Shown: positions 26,661 to 37,100, numbered from the stretch's first letter. The stretch is DNA of 59,094 nucleotides from Sphingomonadaceae bacterium (GCA_021732525.1 JAKFUU010000021.1:1-59094), one strand, 5' to 3'. A program made the numbers and translations. The notes: generated by a model not told the origin, from the letters alone.

Positions 26661-27453
26661 AACCAGCTTAAACCTTGACGGCATTGTCGCCGCAACAAGC
26701 GAAGCAGCGGCGATGGCCCTGCGCCATTGGCGGATGGGTGCGGCCCCCGATGCAAAAGTGTGGGAAAAGACGAAGGGTCACCCCGTCTGCGATGCCGATA
26801 TGGCGGTTGATACGCTGCTCAAACAGCGTTTGTCTTCCATATTGCCCGATGCCGGCTGGCTTTCGGAGGAGACCGCCGATAATATCGACCGGCTTTCGCA
26901 GCGATTGCTATGGTGCGTTGACCCCATCGACGGCACGCGCGATTATATTCGCGGGCGCAAAGGTTGGTGTGTCTCGGTCGCTTTAATTGCCGATGGATTG
27001 CCCTATTTCTCGGCGGTGGCGGCGCCGGCGACGCAGCAGCTTTGGGTGGCGCAGGCGGGGCAGGGCGCAACCTGCAACGGCAAAACCCTGTCGGCCAGCA
27101 AAAGGAGCGAATTTTCCGGCGCGCGGGTCCCCGCCGACGACCTGCCGAAAATCGACCGTGATCTTGCCATGGCGGAAAAGCCCAACAGCATTGCGATGCG
27201 GATGATGATGGTTGCCTGCGACCGCGCCGATTTGGTGGCCACTTTGCATTGGGGTCATGAATGGGATATTGCCGGTGCGCATTTGGTGGCGCAGGAGGCG
27301 GGCGCGGCGGTGACCGATGCTTTGGGCGCGCCGCTGCGTTACAACAAGCCCAAACCGATGGATTTTGGCTTAATCTGCTGCGCTCCCGCGATTCATGCGG
27401 CGGCGCTGGTGCGGCTCGGTGACCGGGTAGCGGCGGTTTACAACGGGCTGTAA
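26653..27453 (+). CDS. Inositol monophosphatase family / 3'(2'),5'-bisphosphate nucleotidase (CysQ-like)
   Basis: Mg-dependent phosphatase. 266 residues with the metal-site motifs SEET (71-74), DPIDGTRDYI (D90, D93) and WDIAGAHLVAQEAGA, in family spacing. CysQ-type nucleotidases convert PAP to AMP, but the same motifs serve inositol and other sugar phosphates, so the substrate is open. It starts at a GTG overlapping the pmbA stop by 8 bases, so it is probably co-translated. Convergent with the serine hydrolase gene. Confidence 0.85.
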   Translation: MPETSLNLDGIVAATSEAAAMALRHWRMGAAPDAKVWEKTKGHPVCDADMAVDTLLKQRLSSILPDAGWLSEETADNIDRLSQRLLWCVDPIDGTRDYIRGRKGWCVSVALIADGLPYFSAVAAPATQQLWVAQAGQGATCNGKTLSASKRSEFSGARVPADDLPKIDRDLAMAEKPNSIAMRMMMVACDRADLVATLHWGHEWDIAGAHLVAQEAGAAVTDALGAPLRYNKPKPMDFGLICCAPAIHAAALVRLGDRVAAVYNGL

Positions 27454-27464
27454 CCCACCGGGCG

Positions 27465-28790
27465 TTATTCAATCGCCGCCAGCAACCGGCTCATCAAGGC
27501 GGTGAATTGGGTCTGACCGACATCTTTGGCCGGGTTATTCCAACTGCCCGTGACCGCGTAATATTGGCCGTTTTTCGATTGCACCAGAAAGCTCATTGAT
27601 ATGACTCCTGCCTCGCTGCCACCTTTATAACCCAGATATTTCCATTTTGCCGCGTCTGCAGGGCCGATACCGCTATTCACCGCGATAATTTGCAACATGC
27701 GTTTATTATCGCTGCGGCGGATATGGTTGAGCAGGCCCGCCAAATCGGCAGGGGATGCAAACCATTCGATCGTGTCAATATGCACCGGACCATTATCAAA
27801 GGTGGTGTTATCCACCTGTGCCAACCCCAATTTCGATTGCTCGCTGGCGATTATGGCTCGCTGCTGTGCTTCGGTGGCGCTCACATAAGCGCGATAGAGC
27901 GCGGCATTGGCGGGCGCTTTTAACGCGAATGCCTCCACCGTCGAAAGAAATGGCAAGGTTTTGTCCGGGTCACTATGTCCGATCTGTGCCAATTTGCGTT
28001 CGACATTATCGCGCCCCAGCATTTGCAGCAACGTATCAGTGGCGCTGTTATCGCTCACCGCGATCATCTGCAACGCCAATGTTTCCAATGTCACCGGGCT
28101 GTTTTCGGGCCAGCGGGCGGTGGCAGCCGAAGAAAAGCTGCGATGCGCCAGCGGCACGACGTCGGACCATTTGCGCTTGCCCGCGCCGACCTGCGCCGCC
28201 AATTCGGCGAGGATATAAAGCTTGAATGTCGATCCGATGGCATATTGCCGCCCGATATTGCGCCCGGCGACCAGCGCATTGGATCCCGCATCATTCAATT
28301 TTTCGACCAAATACCCGGCGCTGCCGGGCAGGGCAGCGAAATCGGCGTCGATTTTTTCAAAGCTGTCGTTGCGGGCGGCAAATTTGGATGCGAGCAGGCC
28401 GTTGACCTTATAAGGCGCGGCGGAGGACACGTTAATTTCCACCGTCGCATCGGCCTTTTCAAATTCTACAATCACGGTGGCCGAAAATCCCGATGGACCA
28501 GGGCTGCTGGAAACCACGCGAACCGGCTGGCCATATTGCGCAATCATCGCTTTGGTAATGGTATCAAGCTGTGCGGGCGGCACGGCGGCAAGAAAGCTAT
28601 CGTCAAAATAATCCTCGGGCTTGATATTGCCCTTTAGCAGATCAACCAATTGATCGGTGCGCGCGGCGAGCGGCGATTGCGTTTTCGCAGGTGCGGCCAA
28701 TGGCGGCGGCGCGGCGCCGGCGGGCGGGGTTACCGTGGCGCAGGCCGTTAGGTTAAGCAGCGCGGCAGCGAACATTATTGGCTTTATCAT
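27465..28790 (-). CDS. Exported lipoprotein serine hydrolase of the class A beta-lactamase fold
   Basis: 441 residues with a lipobox LTAC (C17). After an Ala/Pro linker and a ~90-residue N-terminal domain (~40-130) comes a class-A-like catalytic domain with STFK (187-190), SDN (246-248) and KGGS (389-392), in correct order and spacing. Such proteins (beta-lactamase2 family) may be PBP-like carboxypeptidases or serine hydrolases rather than true beta-lactamases. The extra N-terminal domain and lack of an obvious omega-loop ExxxN argue against an efficient penicillinase, but that cannot be settled here. Confidence 0.85.
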   Translation of the reverse strand: MIKPIMFAAALLNLTACATVTPPAGAAPPPLAAPAKTQSPLAARTDQLVDLLKGNIKPEDYFDDSFLAAVPPAQLDTITKAMIAQYGQPVRVVSSSPGPSGFSATVIVEFEKADATVEINVSSAAPYKVNGLLASKFAARNDSFEKIDADFAALPGSAGYLVEKLNDAGSNALVAGRNIGRQYAIGSTFKLYILAELAAQVGAGKRKWSDVVPLAHRSFSSAATARWPENSPVTLETLALQMIAVSDNSATDTLLQMLGRDNVERKLAQIGHSDPDKTLPFLSTVEAFALKAPANAALYRAYVSATEAQQRAIIASEQSKLGLAQVDNTTFDNGPVHIDTIEWFASPADLAGLLNHIRRSDNKRMLQIIAVNSGIGPADAAKWKYLGYKGGSEAGVISMSFLVQSKNGQYYAVTGSWNNPAKDVGQTQFTALMSRLLAAIE

Positions 28791-28812
28791 GAATGACCCT
28801 TTTTAGTCCGTG

Positions 28813-28840
28813 ATGACTTTGCATTAATGACTTTGCATTA
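28813..28840. repeat. 14-bp tandem duplication upstream of the serine hydrolase gene
   Basis: ATGACTTTGCATTA occurs twice head to tail, 23 bases upstream of the gene's start, probably inside its promoter/leader. It may be a recent slippage event. Confidence 0.8.
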
Positions 28841-28849
28841 AACCACATT

Positions 28850-28923
28850 TGTCATTGCGAGCGAAGCAATCCAGCGTTGGCGCGGTCCTTGCCTGGATTG
28901 CTTCGCTCCGCTCGCAATGACGA
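28850..28923. repeat. GTCATTGCGAG-family palindromic repeat
   Basis: TGTCATTGCGAGCGAAGCAATCCAG (left, broken here for length: GTCATTGCGAG + CGAAGCAATCC) pairs with CTGGATTGCTTCGCTCCGC + TCGCAATGACGA. A clean copy between parE and the divergent-side hydrolase gene. Confidence 0.92.
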
Positions 28924-28998
28924 GACAATCCATGCTCCAACCTCCAGCATCCTATATCAACATCTCCACGTTTAGCATGCAGATCAGGCGCAATATTA

Positions 28999-31002
28999 TC
29001 AAGCATCAATCGATTCTTCATCCAAATGCGCGGCGTTATCCTGAATGAAGTTAAACCGGTGCTCGGGATTTTTGCCCATCAATCGTTGAACCAGATCATG
29101 CACACCCGCGCGCTGTTCATATTCGCGCGGCAAGGTGATGCGGATCAGCGAGCGGGTGGCCGGGTCCATCGTGGTTTCGCGCAATTGGCCGGGGTTCATC
29201 TCACCAAGGCCTTTGAACCGGCCCACATCGACCTTTTTGCCCTGGAACAACGTGTCTTCCAACAAGGCGCGGTGCTGGTCATCGTTGGCATAGACGCTGT
29301 TGCTGCCGTGGGTCAGACGGTAAAGCGGTGGCCGCGCCAAATAAAGATGCCCATCGCGGACAATCTCGGACATTTCCTGAAAAAAGAATGTCATCAGCAA
29401 GGTGGCAATATGCGCGCCGTCGACATCGGCGTCGGTCATGATGATGACCCGGTCATAGCGAAGCGCCTCGGGATTGCATTCCTTGCCGCTGCCGCAGCCG
29501 AGCGCGAGCAACAGATCGGCAATTTCGCTGTTGCCGCGGATTTTGTCGCGGGTGGCCGACGCGACGTTGAGGATCTTGCCGCGGATCGGCAGGATCGCCT
29601 GGTTTTTGCGGTTGCGCGCTTGTTTGGCGCTGCCGCCCGCGCTGTCGCCTTCGACGATGAATAATTCGGTGCCACTGGTGCCATCACCCGAACAATCGGT
29701 CAGCTTGCCGGGCAGGCGCAATTTGCGCGCGCTGGTTGCGGTTTTGCGTTTAACCTCGCGCTCGGCCTTACGGCGCAGGCGGTCATCAACCTTTTCGAGG
29801 ATGAAACCCATCAACGCCTTGCCGCGTTCCATATTGTCGGCCAGATAATGATCGAAATGATCGCGGATCGCATTTTCGACCAAGCGCGCGGCTTCGGGTG
29901 ATGTCAGCCGGTCTTTGGTCTGGCTTTGAAATTGCGGGTTGCGAATGAATACCGACAGCATCAATTCGGCTTCGTTGAAGATATCATCGGCGGTGATCTG
30001 CGCGGCCTTTTTGTTGCTCGTCAATTCGCCAAAAGCGCGCAATCCCTTGGCGAGCGCGGCGCGAAGCCCGGCTTCATGCGTGCCCCCTGCGGGCGTGGGG
30101 ATGGTGTTGCAATACCAGCTATAGCTGCCGTCGGAATAAAGCGGCCAAGAAATGGCCCATTCGGCGCGGCCCTGGCTTTGTCCGCTTTCATCTGCTGGAA
30201 ATTCCTGCGTGCCGGAGAAAAATTCGGCCGTGGCGCAGGCGCGATTGCCCAATATTTCGCGCAAATGATCCGATAAACCGCCGGGAAATTGGAACACGGC
30301 CTCGGTTGGCACGTCATCGCTGACGAGCTCAGCATCGCAGCGCCAGCGGATTTCAACGCCGGCATAAAGATAGGCTTTGGAGCGGGCGAGCCGAAACAGC
30401 CGTGCCGGTTTGAAGCGCGCACCTTCGCCAAAAATTTGTGTGTCGGGGGTAAAGGCGATCATGGTGCCGCGCCGGTTGGGAGCCCCCCCCAAATCTTCAA
30501 GGCCACTTACCGCATGGCCGCGCGAAAAATTTTGCCGGTAAAGCTGCTTGCCGCGCGCAACTTCCACCATCGTATCGGATGATAGCGCATTGACCACCGA
30601 CACGCCGACGCCATGCAAGCCGCCCGATGTGGCATAGGCCTTGCCTTCAAATTTGCCGCCCGAATGCAGCATCGTCATAATCACTTCGAGCGCGCTTTTG
30701 CCGGGATATTTGGGATGCGGATCAACCGGAATGCCCCGGCCATTGTCGGTGATGGTCAAACGGTTATCGGCGCCAAGATAAACCTCAATCCGATTGGCAT
30801 GGCCCGCAACGGCCTCATCCATCGAATTGTCGAGCACTTCGGAGGCGAGATGATGCAATGCGCGCTCATCGGTGCCACCGATATACATGCCGGGACGGCG
30901 GCGGACCGGTTCCAACCCCTCCAGCACCTCGATCTGCGAGGCATCATATTCCTTGGAAGCCGCAGTCGCCGCAGCACTGCCGCCAAACAGATCATCATTC
31001 AT
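28999..31002 (-). CDS. parE: DNA topoisomerase IV subunit B
   Basis: ATPase subunit of topoisomerase IV, which decatenates chromosomes. 667 residues: the GHKL ATPase with VLEGLEPVRRRPGMYIGG and EVLDNSMDEA (E55), ATP-lid GGLHGVGVSVVNALS, transducer domain, then the TOPRIM domain with EGDSAGGSAKQARNR, ILPIRGKILNV and DADVDGAHI. The size and RPGMYIGGTDERALHH block fit ParE rather than GyrB, which is ~800 residues. Confidence 0.96.
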   Translation of the reverse strand: MNDDLFGGSAAATAASKEYDASQIEVLEGLEPVRRRPGMYIGGTDERALHHLASEVLDNSMDEAVAGHANRIEVYLGADNRLTITDNGRGIPVDPHPKYPGKSALEVIMTMLHSGGKFEGKAYATSGGLHGVGVSVVNALSSDTMVEVARGKQLYRQNFSRGHAVSGLEDLGGAPNRRGTMIAFTPDTQIFGEGARFKPARLFRLARSKAYLYAGVEIRWRCDAELVSDDVPTEAVFQFPGGLSDHLREILGNRACATAEFFSGTQEFPADESGQSQGRAEWAISWPLYSDGSYSWYCNTIPTPAGGTHEAGLRAALAKGLRAFGELTSNKKAAQITADDIFNEAELMLSVFIRNPQFQSQTKDRLTSPEAARLVENAIRDHFDHYLADNMERGKALMGFILEKVDDRLRRKAEREVKRKTATSARKLRLPGKLTDCSGDGTSGTELFIVEGDSAGGSAKQARNRKNQAILPIRGKILNVASATRDKIRGNSEIADLLLALGCGSGKECNPEALRYDRVIIMTDADVDGAHIATLLMTFFFQEMSEIVRDGHLYLARPPLYRLTHGSNSVYANDDQHRALLEDTLFQGKKVDVGRFKGLGEMNPGQLRETTMDPATRSLIRITLPREYEQRAGVHDLVQRLMGKNPEHRFNFIQDNAAHLDEESIDA

Positions 31003-31392
31003 GGGGGCCGCTATAGAAGGCGGCGAATCCGCAATGCAAGCAGGTCTTCACAAAATCTGTGGATACATAGCCGTCAATTTTGCCGGAATAGGTTGGTTTT
31101 TTGCGAAGAATGCGAAGAATGCGAAGGCGCGACAAAACAGGAAGCGGAATAAAGACGGCAAAGAATATAATATTTGCTAAGGCATGTCATCCTGGCGAAA
31201 GCCGGGATCTCGCTCGGATGCGCACGGGCTGCTCAGGTAGCTTTATCAAGACGGAGATCCCGGCCTTCGCCGGGATGACGAATAAAATGCTCAAAAAACA
31301 AAAACACATATGATCAAAATAGCTTGGCGAAACTTCGCTACTTCGTGTCCTTCGCGAGAAATCTTATTCCGCACATTTAGGGCGCTACAATG
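31003..31392. other. 390-bp intergenic region with repeats, no gene seen
   Basis: Between parE and gcrA. Contains a GCGAAGAAT tandem run at ~31098-31122, the palindromic repeat at 31186-31280, and a pair GCGGAATAA (31144) / TTATTCCGC (31364) that brackets it, together with a CTTCGCGAGAAAT segment that recalls the CACGCAAAG-type repeats. No ORF here has credible coding character. Confidence 0.6.
31186..31280. repeat. GTCATCCTGGCGAAAGCCGGGATC palindromic repeat
   Basis: GTCATCCTGGCGAAAGCCGG-GATCTC (left) and GAGATCCCGG-CCTTCGCCGGGATGAC (right) form the outer stem, each arm being itself a hairpin, with a ~40-base centre. Same design as the glyQ-glyS repeat, different sequence. Confidence 0.9.
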
Positions 31393-32058
31393 CTACCTTA
31401 CCCTTGGGCCGCCAAAGGGCATCGGCGGGGGCGCGCGGCGAACACCGCGGGGCAGCTGCGCCTGATAGGCCCGGCCGCAATGCGCGACGCAATAAGGAAA
31501 GCCGGGGTTGACCGCTTCTCCGCAAAAATGAAAATCTGCCTCGCCGGGATGGCCCATCGGCCAACGGCACACGCGCTCGGTCAGGTCGAGCAGGCTGGTT
31601 TTACTGGCCATGTCTGCGCTGGGTTTGGCCGGAACCAACCGGCGCGGCGGGGCAGGGGGGATCGGCGCTTGCTGATCGCCGGGGCCTTGCCGCATAAAGC
31701 CGCCGGGGCCGATGGAAACCACACGCGGGCTATCGGCGGCGGGTCGTTCAGGCATTAATGCGATGGAGGAGGGGATCGATGTTACCGGCCCGCGTGCGGC
31801 AGCTGGCTTGGCCACGCTCACCGTTTCTTTTAATTTTGGCACGGGTTTGGATGCGGGTTCCACTTTTTCTTTGGTGGTATTTTTGCTTGATTCCGAAGCT
31901 TTAACCGGCGAAGGGCGCGATTTTAGACCGAGACGGTGCGCTTTGCCGATCACAGCATTGCGCGATACGCCGCCCAAATCGTCGGCAATTTGGCTTGCCG
32001 TAAGCCCTTTGTCCCATAGGTTTTTCAGTTGGTCGATCCGCTCGTCGGTCCAAGCCAT
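31393..32058 (-). CDS. gcrA: GcrA family cell cycle regulator
   Basis: Alphaproteobacterial transcription factor that binds methylated GANTC sites with sigma-70 RNA polymerase and controls the DnaA-GcrA-CtrA cycle. From the ATG at 32058 it has 221 residues: MAWTDERIDQLKNLW is the family N-terminus, the HTH region is ASQIADDLGGVSRNAVIGKA, then a Lys/Pro/Ser-rich linker (~50-165) and a C-terminal Cys/His cluster (CRWPMGHP, FHFCG, YCVAHC). GGAG lies six bases before 32058; an ATG at 32070 is less likely. Confidence 0.95.
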   Translation of the reverse strand: MAWTDERIDQLKNLWDKGLTASQIADDLGGVSRNAVIGKAHRLGLKSRPSPVKASESSKNTTKEKVEPASKPVPKLKETVSVAKPAAARGPVTSIPSSIALMPERPAADSPRVVSIGPGGFMRQGPGDQQAPIPPAPPRRLVPAKPSADMASKTSLLDLTERVCRWPMGHPGEADFHFCGEAVNPGFPYCVAHCGRAYQAQLPRGVRRAPPPMPFGGPRVR

Positions 32059-32229
32059 GCAATGCTCCAATATGATAGTTCAACAGCTCCCCGCGAGATG
32101 CCGGAGCCATCCGTTTGCCGCGTGAAGAAAGCGGCTTGCGATATGCTGGACAGTCCGATAGTCGAAAATGCAATGACTATCCAGCAAAAATCTAACCGCC
32201 GCGGATCAGGGGCGGAAAGCCGATTGAAC

Positions 32230-33060
32230 ATGATACCGGCCGATTTGGCCACTCCAATGCCATTGCCCGCATATGGTCAACCGGCGCTGGGTGTGAATTG
32301 GACCGGGCTGCGCACGCTATATATGAAAGAAGTGCGCCGTTTTATGAAGGTGCAGCTGCAAACCGTATGGGGTCCGGCGCTTACAACCTTGCTTTTTCTT
32401 GCGATATTTTCGTTGGCCCTTGGGCGCGGCGATCGCACCGAATTGGGTGTGCCTTTCGCAGATTTTCTCGCGCCGGGTTTGATCGCGATGGCGATGATCC
32501 AAAATGCCTTTGCAAATAGCAGCTTTTCGTTGCTGGTCGGTAAGGTGCAGGGCACCATCGTCGATTATCTGATGCCGCCATTATCCAATGCCGAATTGAT
32601 GACCGCGATGGTGGGGGCCGCCGTTACCCGCGCCTTCATGGTGGGTTTTGCGCTGTGGTTGGCGATGCTGCTGTGGCCGGGCGTTTCGGTTATCCCGGCG
32701 GCATTGCCCGTGGCGTTGTTATTCGGCTTGCTGGGCTCGGCGCTCGTCGGGTTAATCGGGATATTAACGTCAATTTGGGCGGAGAAATTTGATCACGCCG
32801 CCGCGGTCACCAATTTCATTATCGCACCGCTCGCGCTGCTTTCGGGCACTTTTTATGCCGTTGACCGGTTGTCATCCACCTTTCAAGCGATCAGCCATGC
32901 CAATCCGTTTTTCTACATTATCTCCGGCTTTCGCTACGGCTTTTTGGGGCGAACCGATTCGGATATTGTGATGGGCGCGGGTATCTTGTTCGCGCTCAAT
33001 ATCGCGATGGGAATTTTGGTGTATCAAATTTTACGCAGTGGATGGAAATTGCGCGCTTGA
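32230..33060 (+). CDS. ABC-2 type transporter permease
   Basis: 276 residues with six membrane segments. It has LYMKEVRRFMKVQLQTVWGP at the N-terminus and the C-terminal block FYAVDRLSSTFQ...NPFFYIISGFRYGF, both diagnostic of ABC-2 permeases of the NodJ/DrrB/YhhJ type that export polysaccharides or lipids. The ATG at 32230 is chosen; ATGs at 32173 and 32029 are in frame, but the extra residues lack family character. The ATPase subunit is not in the window, which is odd because these are normally adjacent. Divergent from gcrA. Confidence 0.85.
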   Translation: MIPADLATPMPLPAYGQPALGVNWTGLRTLYMKEVRRFMKVQLQTVWGPALTTLLFLAIFSLALGRGDRTELGVPFADFLAPGLIAMAMIQNAFANSSFSLLVGKVQGTIVDYLMPPLSNAELMTAMVGAAVTRAFMVGFALWLAMLLWPGVSVIPAALPVALLFGLLGSALVGLIGILTSIWAEKFDHAAAVTNFIIAPLALLSGTFYAVDRLSSTFQAISHANPFFYIISGFRYGFLGRTDSDIVMGAGILFALNIAMGILVYQILRSGWKLRA

Positions 33061-33068
33061 TGCCGGGA

Positions 33069-33497
33069 TCAGCGCCGCGTCCATGTTTGACTGCGGCAAA
33101 ATGGCCCGACACAGCCTTTCATCACCAGATTGCCCGATTTGCCGATATACATGATCGAACGATAGGTTTTGCCATTTTTGGGATCGTAAACCTTGCCGTG
33201 CCATTCCTTACCTTTGGGCACAAAGCCGGTCAAAAAAGCGGTGCCCAACAATTTACGACTACGCTGGCTTTTGTCGGGATTGTTATCGTCGCGTTGATCC
33301 GCGCCATTGGGCGGGATGACGAGATATTGCGCTAACTTGCCGCAAACCACCGTGCCGCATTGTTCAATGCTGACGACCGCGTCCTTATCCTGCGTTACCC
33401 ATTTGCCGTTGATTGATACAGGTGCTGCATAGGCGGCGCTGGTGCCTGCAAGGAACAGCAAGGCAATGGCACCGGGTATCAATTGGGTGGGCTTCAT
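33069..33497 (-). CDS. Exported DUF2147 family protein
   Basis: 142 residues with a signal peptide (cleavage after AAYAAP, ~25). SINGKWVTQDKDAVVSIEQC and ...GKTYRSIMYIGKSGNLVMKG fit the DUF2147 beta-barrel family, which occurs in the periplasm of many proteobacteria without known function. Start at 33497 has AGGAGA upstream. Convergent with the ABC permease gene, 8 bases apart. Confidence 0.8.
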   Translation of the reverse strand: MKPTQLIPGAIALLFLAGTSAAYAAPVSINGKWVTQDKDAVVSIEQCGTVVCGKLAQYLVIPPNGADQRDDNNPDKSQRSRKLLGTAFLTGFVPKGKEWHGKVYDPKNGKTYRSIMYIGKSGNLVMKGCVGPFCRSQTWTRR

Positions 33498-33608
33498 CAA
33501 AAAATCTCCTTCAGGCACATTTGCGGCATAAGATACGCTGGTTTATGCCAATATGCCCCCTAGCAATAAACTCGGGCAATTGCATATCAAGCTTTGCATG
33601 GCTAAGCG

Positions 33609-34247
33609 ATGAACATGACAGAAATATTGTTATATGATTATTTTCGTTCGTCGGCGAGCTACCGCGTTCGCATTGTGCTTAACCTTAAGGGCATTGCCTA
33701 TACGGCGGTGCCGACCAGTCTTTTGGATGGAGAAAATAAGGCAGCGGAATATGTCGCGCGCAATCCGCAAGGCTTCGTGCCGATGCTTCGCATCGATGGT
33801 CATGATCTAACGCAAAGCCTGGCGATTATCGACTATCTTGACGCGCAATATCCGGAGCCGCCGATGTTTTCGACCGACCCTGCCGCGCGCGCAAAAACGC
33901 TGGCGCAGGCTTTGTTGATCGCGGCGGATATCCACCCCCTCAATAACCTGCGCGTGCTGCGTTATTTGAAGGATGAATATGGTCAGGATCAAGACGCGGT
34001 GGATCGTTGGTATCGCCATTGGATCACCGAAGGCTTTACCGCTTTGGAAGCTGCGGCGCCGGATGATGGCCTTTTTGGCGGTGAACGGCCCAATTTGGCC
34101 GATGTGTGCCTCGTCCCGCAAATGGCCAATGCCCGGCGGTTTAACGCCTCGCTGGAGCCCTATCCTAGGCTGCTGCGGATCGACGCGGTGTTGGGGGAGA
34201 TTCCGGCCTTTGCCGCCGCGCATCCCGATGCGGTTATGGAGGTTTGA
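33609..34247 (+). CDS. maiA: Maleylacetoacetate isomerase (zeta-class GST)
   Basis: Glutathione-dependent isomerisation of maleylacetoacetate to fumarylacetoacetate in tyrosine/phenylalanine catabolism. 212 residues with the zeta-class N-terminal motif SSASYRVR (14-21; active-site Ser) followed by NLKG, NPQGFVPML and the GST C-terminal helical domain (GGERPNLADVCLVPQ). An ATG two codons downstream is an alternative start. No other homogentisate-pathway gene is adjacent, so the role is inferred from sequence class only. Confidence 0.9.
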   Translation: MNMTEILLYDYFRSSASYRVRIVLNLKGIAYTAVPTSLLDGENKAAEYVARNPQGFVPMLRIDGHDLTQSLAIIDYLDAQYPEPPMFSTDPAARAKTLAQALLIAADIHPLNNLRVLRYLKDEYGQDQDAVDRWYRHWITEGFTALEAAAPDDGLFGGERPNLADVCLVPQMANARRFNASLEPYPRLLRIDAVLGEIPAFAAAHPDAVMEV

Positions 34248-34367
34248 ATTGGAGGTTTTGCATCGACCTTATTGCTAAACATATTGGTGATCTTGATTAA
34301 GCGTCCATTCTGCTGGCGAATATCAAATCTTCGATATGGGAAAAGCTTAAGGTTTACGTTGTCCTGA

Positions 34368-35468
<1,101 letters not shown>

Positions 35469-35558
35469 TCGGTCCCGGCGGCCAGATTGATTGACATTTT
35501 TGGGGCAGCGGCAGATGATCGGCCCGCCCCCTTTTTGTATGTCTACTGGAGTCCTGTT

Positions 35559-36170
35559 ATGAAAAAAGCGCTCATCATTTTCGCCCCGCTCGTCTTTGCC
35601 GTTCCGTTATTGGCGCAGCAGGCGCCAACCGAGCTTCCCGGAAAGGCCGACCCTGCGCGCGTTGCGGCGGGCGCTTATGTGCTGGATAAAGCCCATTCAC
35701 AGGTCAATTGGCAGGTAAATCATTTCGGCTTTAACGATTATTTTGGCTTGTTTGGCGATATGACCGGTAACTTATCAATCGATCCTGCCAACCTCTCGGC
35801 AGCAAAGGTTGATGTGGAAATTCCAATCGCGTCGGTTGCGACATCAAGCGCTGGATTAAATGCTCACCTGAAAACAGCGGATTTTTTTGATAGCGAAAAA
35901 TTTCCGGCAGCCCGCTTTGTCTCCACCGGGGTTATTGCCAATGGCAATAAGGCGACGATCAAAGGCAATCTCACGATGCTGGGCGTCACCAAGCCGGTGG
36001 AGTTGGAGGCAGCTTTTGAAGGTGCGGGGGTCAATCCAATTAGCAAGAAAGCGACGATTGGCTTTCACGCGAAAACAACGATCAAGCGCAGCGAATGGGG
36101 CATGATCAAATATGTCCCCTTTGTCGGTGATGAAGTGAAGTTGCGGATCAGTGCTGCTTTCGAAAAATAG
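35559..36170 (+). CDS. Exported YceI family lipid-binding-like protein
   Basis: 203 residues with a signal peptide (cleavage after LLAQQ, ~22). The YceI lipocalin-like barrel is recognisable by VLDKAHSQVNWQVNHFGFNDYFG, the IPIASVATSSAGLNAHLK segment and DFFDSEKFPAARFVST, ending in SEWGM...GDEVKLRIS. The family binds isoprenoid-like lipids in the periplasm; the ligand here is unknown. The ATG at 35559 follows TGGAG; the in-frame ATG at 35487 would give no signal peptide. Confidence 0.9.
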   Translation: MKKALIIFAPLVFAVPLLAQQAPTELPGKADPARVAAGAYVLDKAHSQVNWQVNHFGFNDYFGLFGDMTGNLSIDPANLSAAKVDVEIPIASVATSSAGLNAHLKTADFFDSEKFPAARFVSTGVIANGNKATIKGNLTMLGVTKPVELEAAFEGAGVNPISKKATIGFHAKTTIKRSEWGMIKYVPFVGDEVKLRISAAFEK

Positions 36171-36185
36171 CAGCCATTAAATTTA

Positions 36186-36252
36186 GAGCATGATGCGATT
36201 AAACCAAATCGTATCATGCTCCTTATCACTTTGTGGTCGCGTGATGCTCTAA
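36186..36252. repeat. AGAGCATGAT-type palindromic repeat
   Basis: GAGCATGATGCGATT (36186-36200) pairs with AATCGTATCATGCTC (36207-36221, one mismatch), and a third arm CGTGATGCTCTAA ends at 36252. The same AGAGCA...GATGCTCT theme occurs at 51294-51397 and is common in alphaproteobacteria. Confidence 0.75.
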
Positions 36253-36263
36253 TCTGCAACACT

Positions 36264-36347
36264 CATCATTGCGAGCAAAGCGAAGCAATCCAGGGTAATC
36301 CTGCACAATCCTAGATTGCCGTGTCGCTTTGCTCCTCGCAATGACGA
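36264..36347. repeat. GTCATTGCGAG-family palindromic repeat
   Basis: TCATCATTGCGAGCAAAGCG + AAGCAATCCAGG on the left; CTAGATTGCC...CTCGCAATGACGA on the right. Near twin of the copy at 42632 (both contain ATCC/TCTA-AGGGT and CCTAGATTGCC). Confidence 0.9.
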
Positions 36348-36369
36348 TTCGTATTTACCGCATCATGCT

Positions 36370-36927
36370 TTAGTTGGTTGCGTAATGTTCTTTCGCATCA
36401 TGCTTCGGATAATTTCCGTTGCCTTTGGAGATAAATCCAGGAACGTCTTTTTCCCAAACTTTGGCAACGCTGGCGCTATTGTTCAAATAGAGCTTGCCAT
36501 CGACAATTTTGTAAACTTTGGGATCGGTGGGCGCCAAGGCGTCGTTCGCACCGATCGCCCATGCGCAATATCCGCCATATTGCGGCGCATATTTGTCGGG
36601 CGATGCTTGGAACGTTTTTGCATTTTCTGCATTGGCGAAGCGATAATCAAAACCTTGATAACGAACCGTAAAATCGGCGCTGCCCGCGACAGGTTCTTTG
36701 CCGGTAAAATAGCTAACCGGATCATAACCGGACAAAGCAAGCGTATCGCCGTCTTCCTTTGTATAGACAGGGCCGGTTGGTTTACCGCCGATATCGGCCA
36801 AAAGCTTGGGTTCGGCGGCCTTGGTTGCCGATTGTTCGGTATTGGCAGCATCTGCAGCCTTTTCGGCCGGCTTGGTGCATGCCGCAACGCTGGTCAACAA
36901 TGCTATAGCAATAAGAGCTTGTTTCAT
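36370..36927 (-). CDS. YHS domain-containing lipoprotein
   Basis: 185 residues from the ATG at 36927 (AAGGAA upstream; a TTG at 36933 is in frame). Lipobox VAAC, then an acidic/Ala linker, then a YHS-type domain (SGYDPVSYF; FTVRYQGFDYRFANAENAKT; YAPQYGGYCAWAIG; DGKLYLNNSASV). NCBI calls this group YHS domain-containing (seleno)proteins, since the Cys of GGYCAW is Sec in some relatives. YHS domains are associated with metal handling. It is the last of three exported proteins encoded in a row, with the Cys-periodic peptide and a second YHS protein upstream. Confidence 0.88.
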   Translation of the reverse strand: MKQALIAIALLTSVAACTKPAEKAADAANTEQSATKAAEPKLLADIGGKPTGPVYTKEDGDTLALSGYDPVSYFTGKEPVAGSADFTVRYQGFDYRFANAENAKTFQASPDKYAPQYGGYCAWAIGANDALAPTDPKVYKIVDGKLYLNNSASVAKVWEKDVPGFISKGNGNYPKHDAKEHYATN

Positions 36928-37062
36928 AATCAAAAATTCCTTTGTGATATGGCCGATGAAGCACTACCATATTTTGATATTCGCGGTAAATCCCAAAAAG
37001 GTTTCAGCATCGATTGGCTGCAAAAGCAAAATTTATCTGATCCGCGATGCATTCAAAAAAAT

Positions 37063-37100
37063 AAAAGGCGGCCCACTCTAGTAAGAATGAACCGCCTTTT
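37063..37100 (-). terminator. Terminator after the Cys-periodic gene
   Basis: AAAAGGCGG (37063-37071) and CCGCCTTTT (37092-37100) form a 9-bp stem. On the minus strand it is followed by ATTTTTTT-like sequence, so it should end the Cys-periodic transcript before the downstream YHS gene. It can also work on the plus strand (CCTTTTTTAGG). Confidence 0.8.
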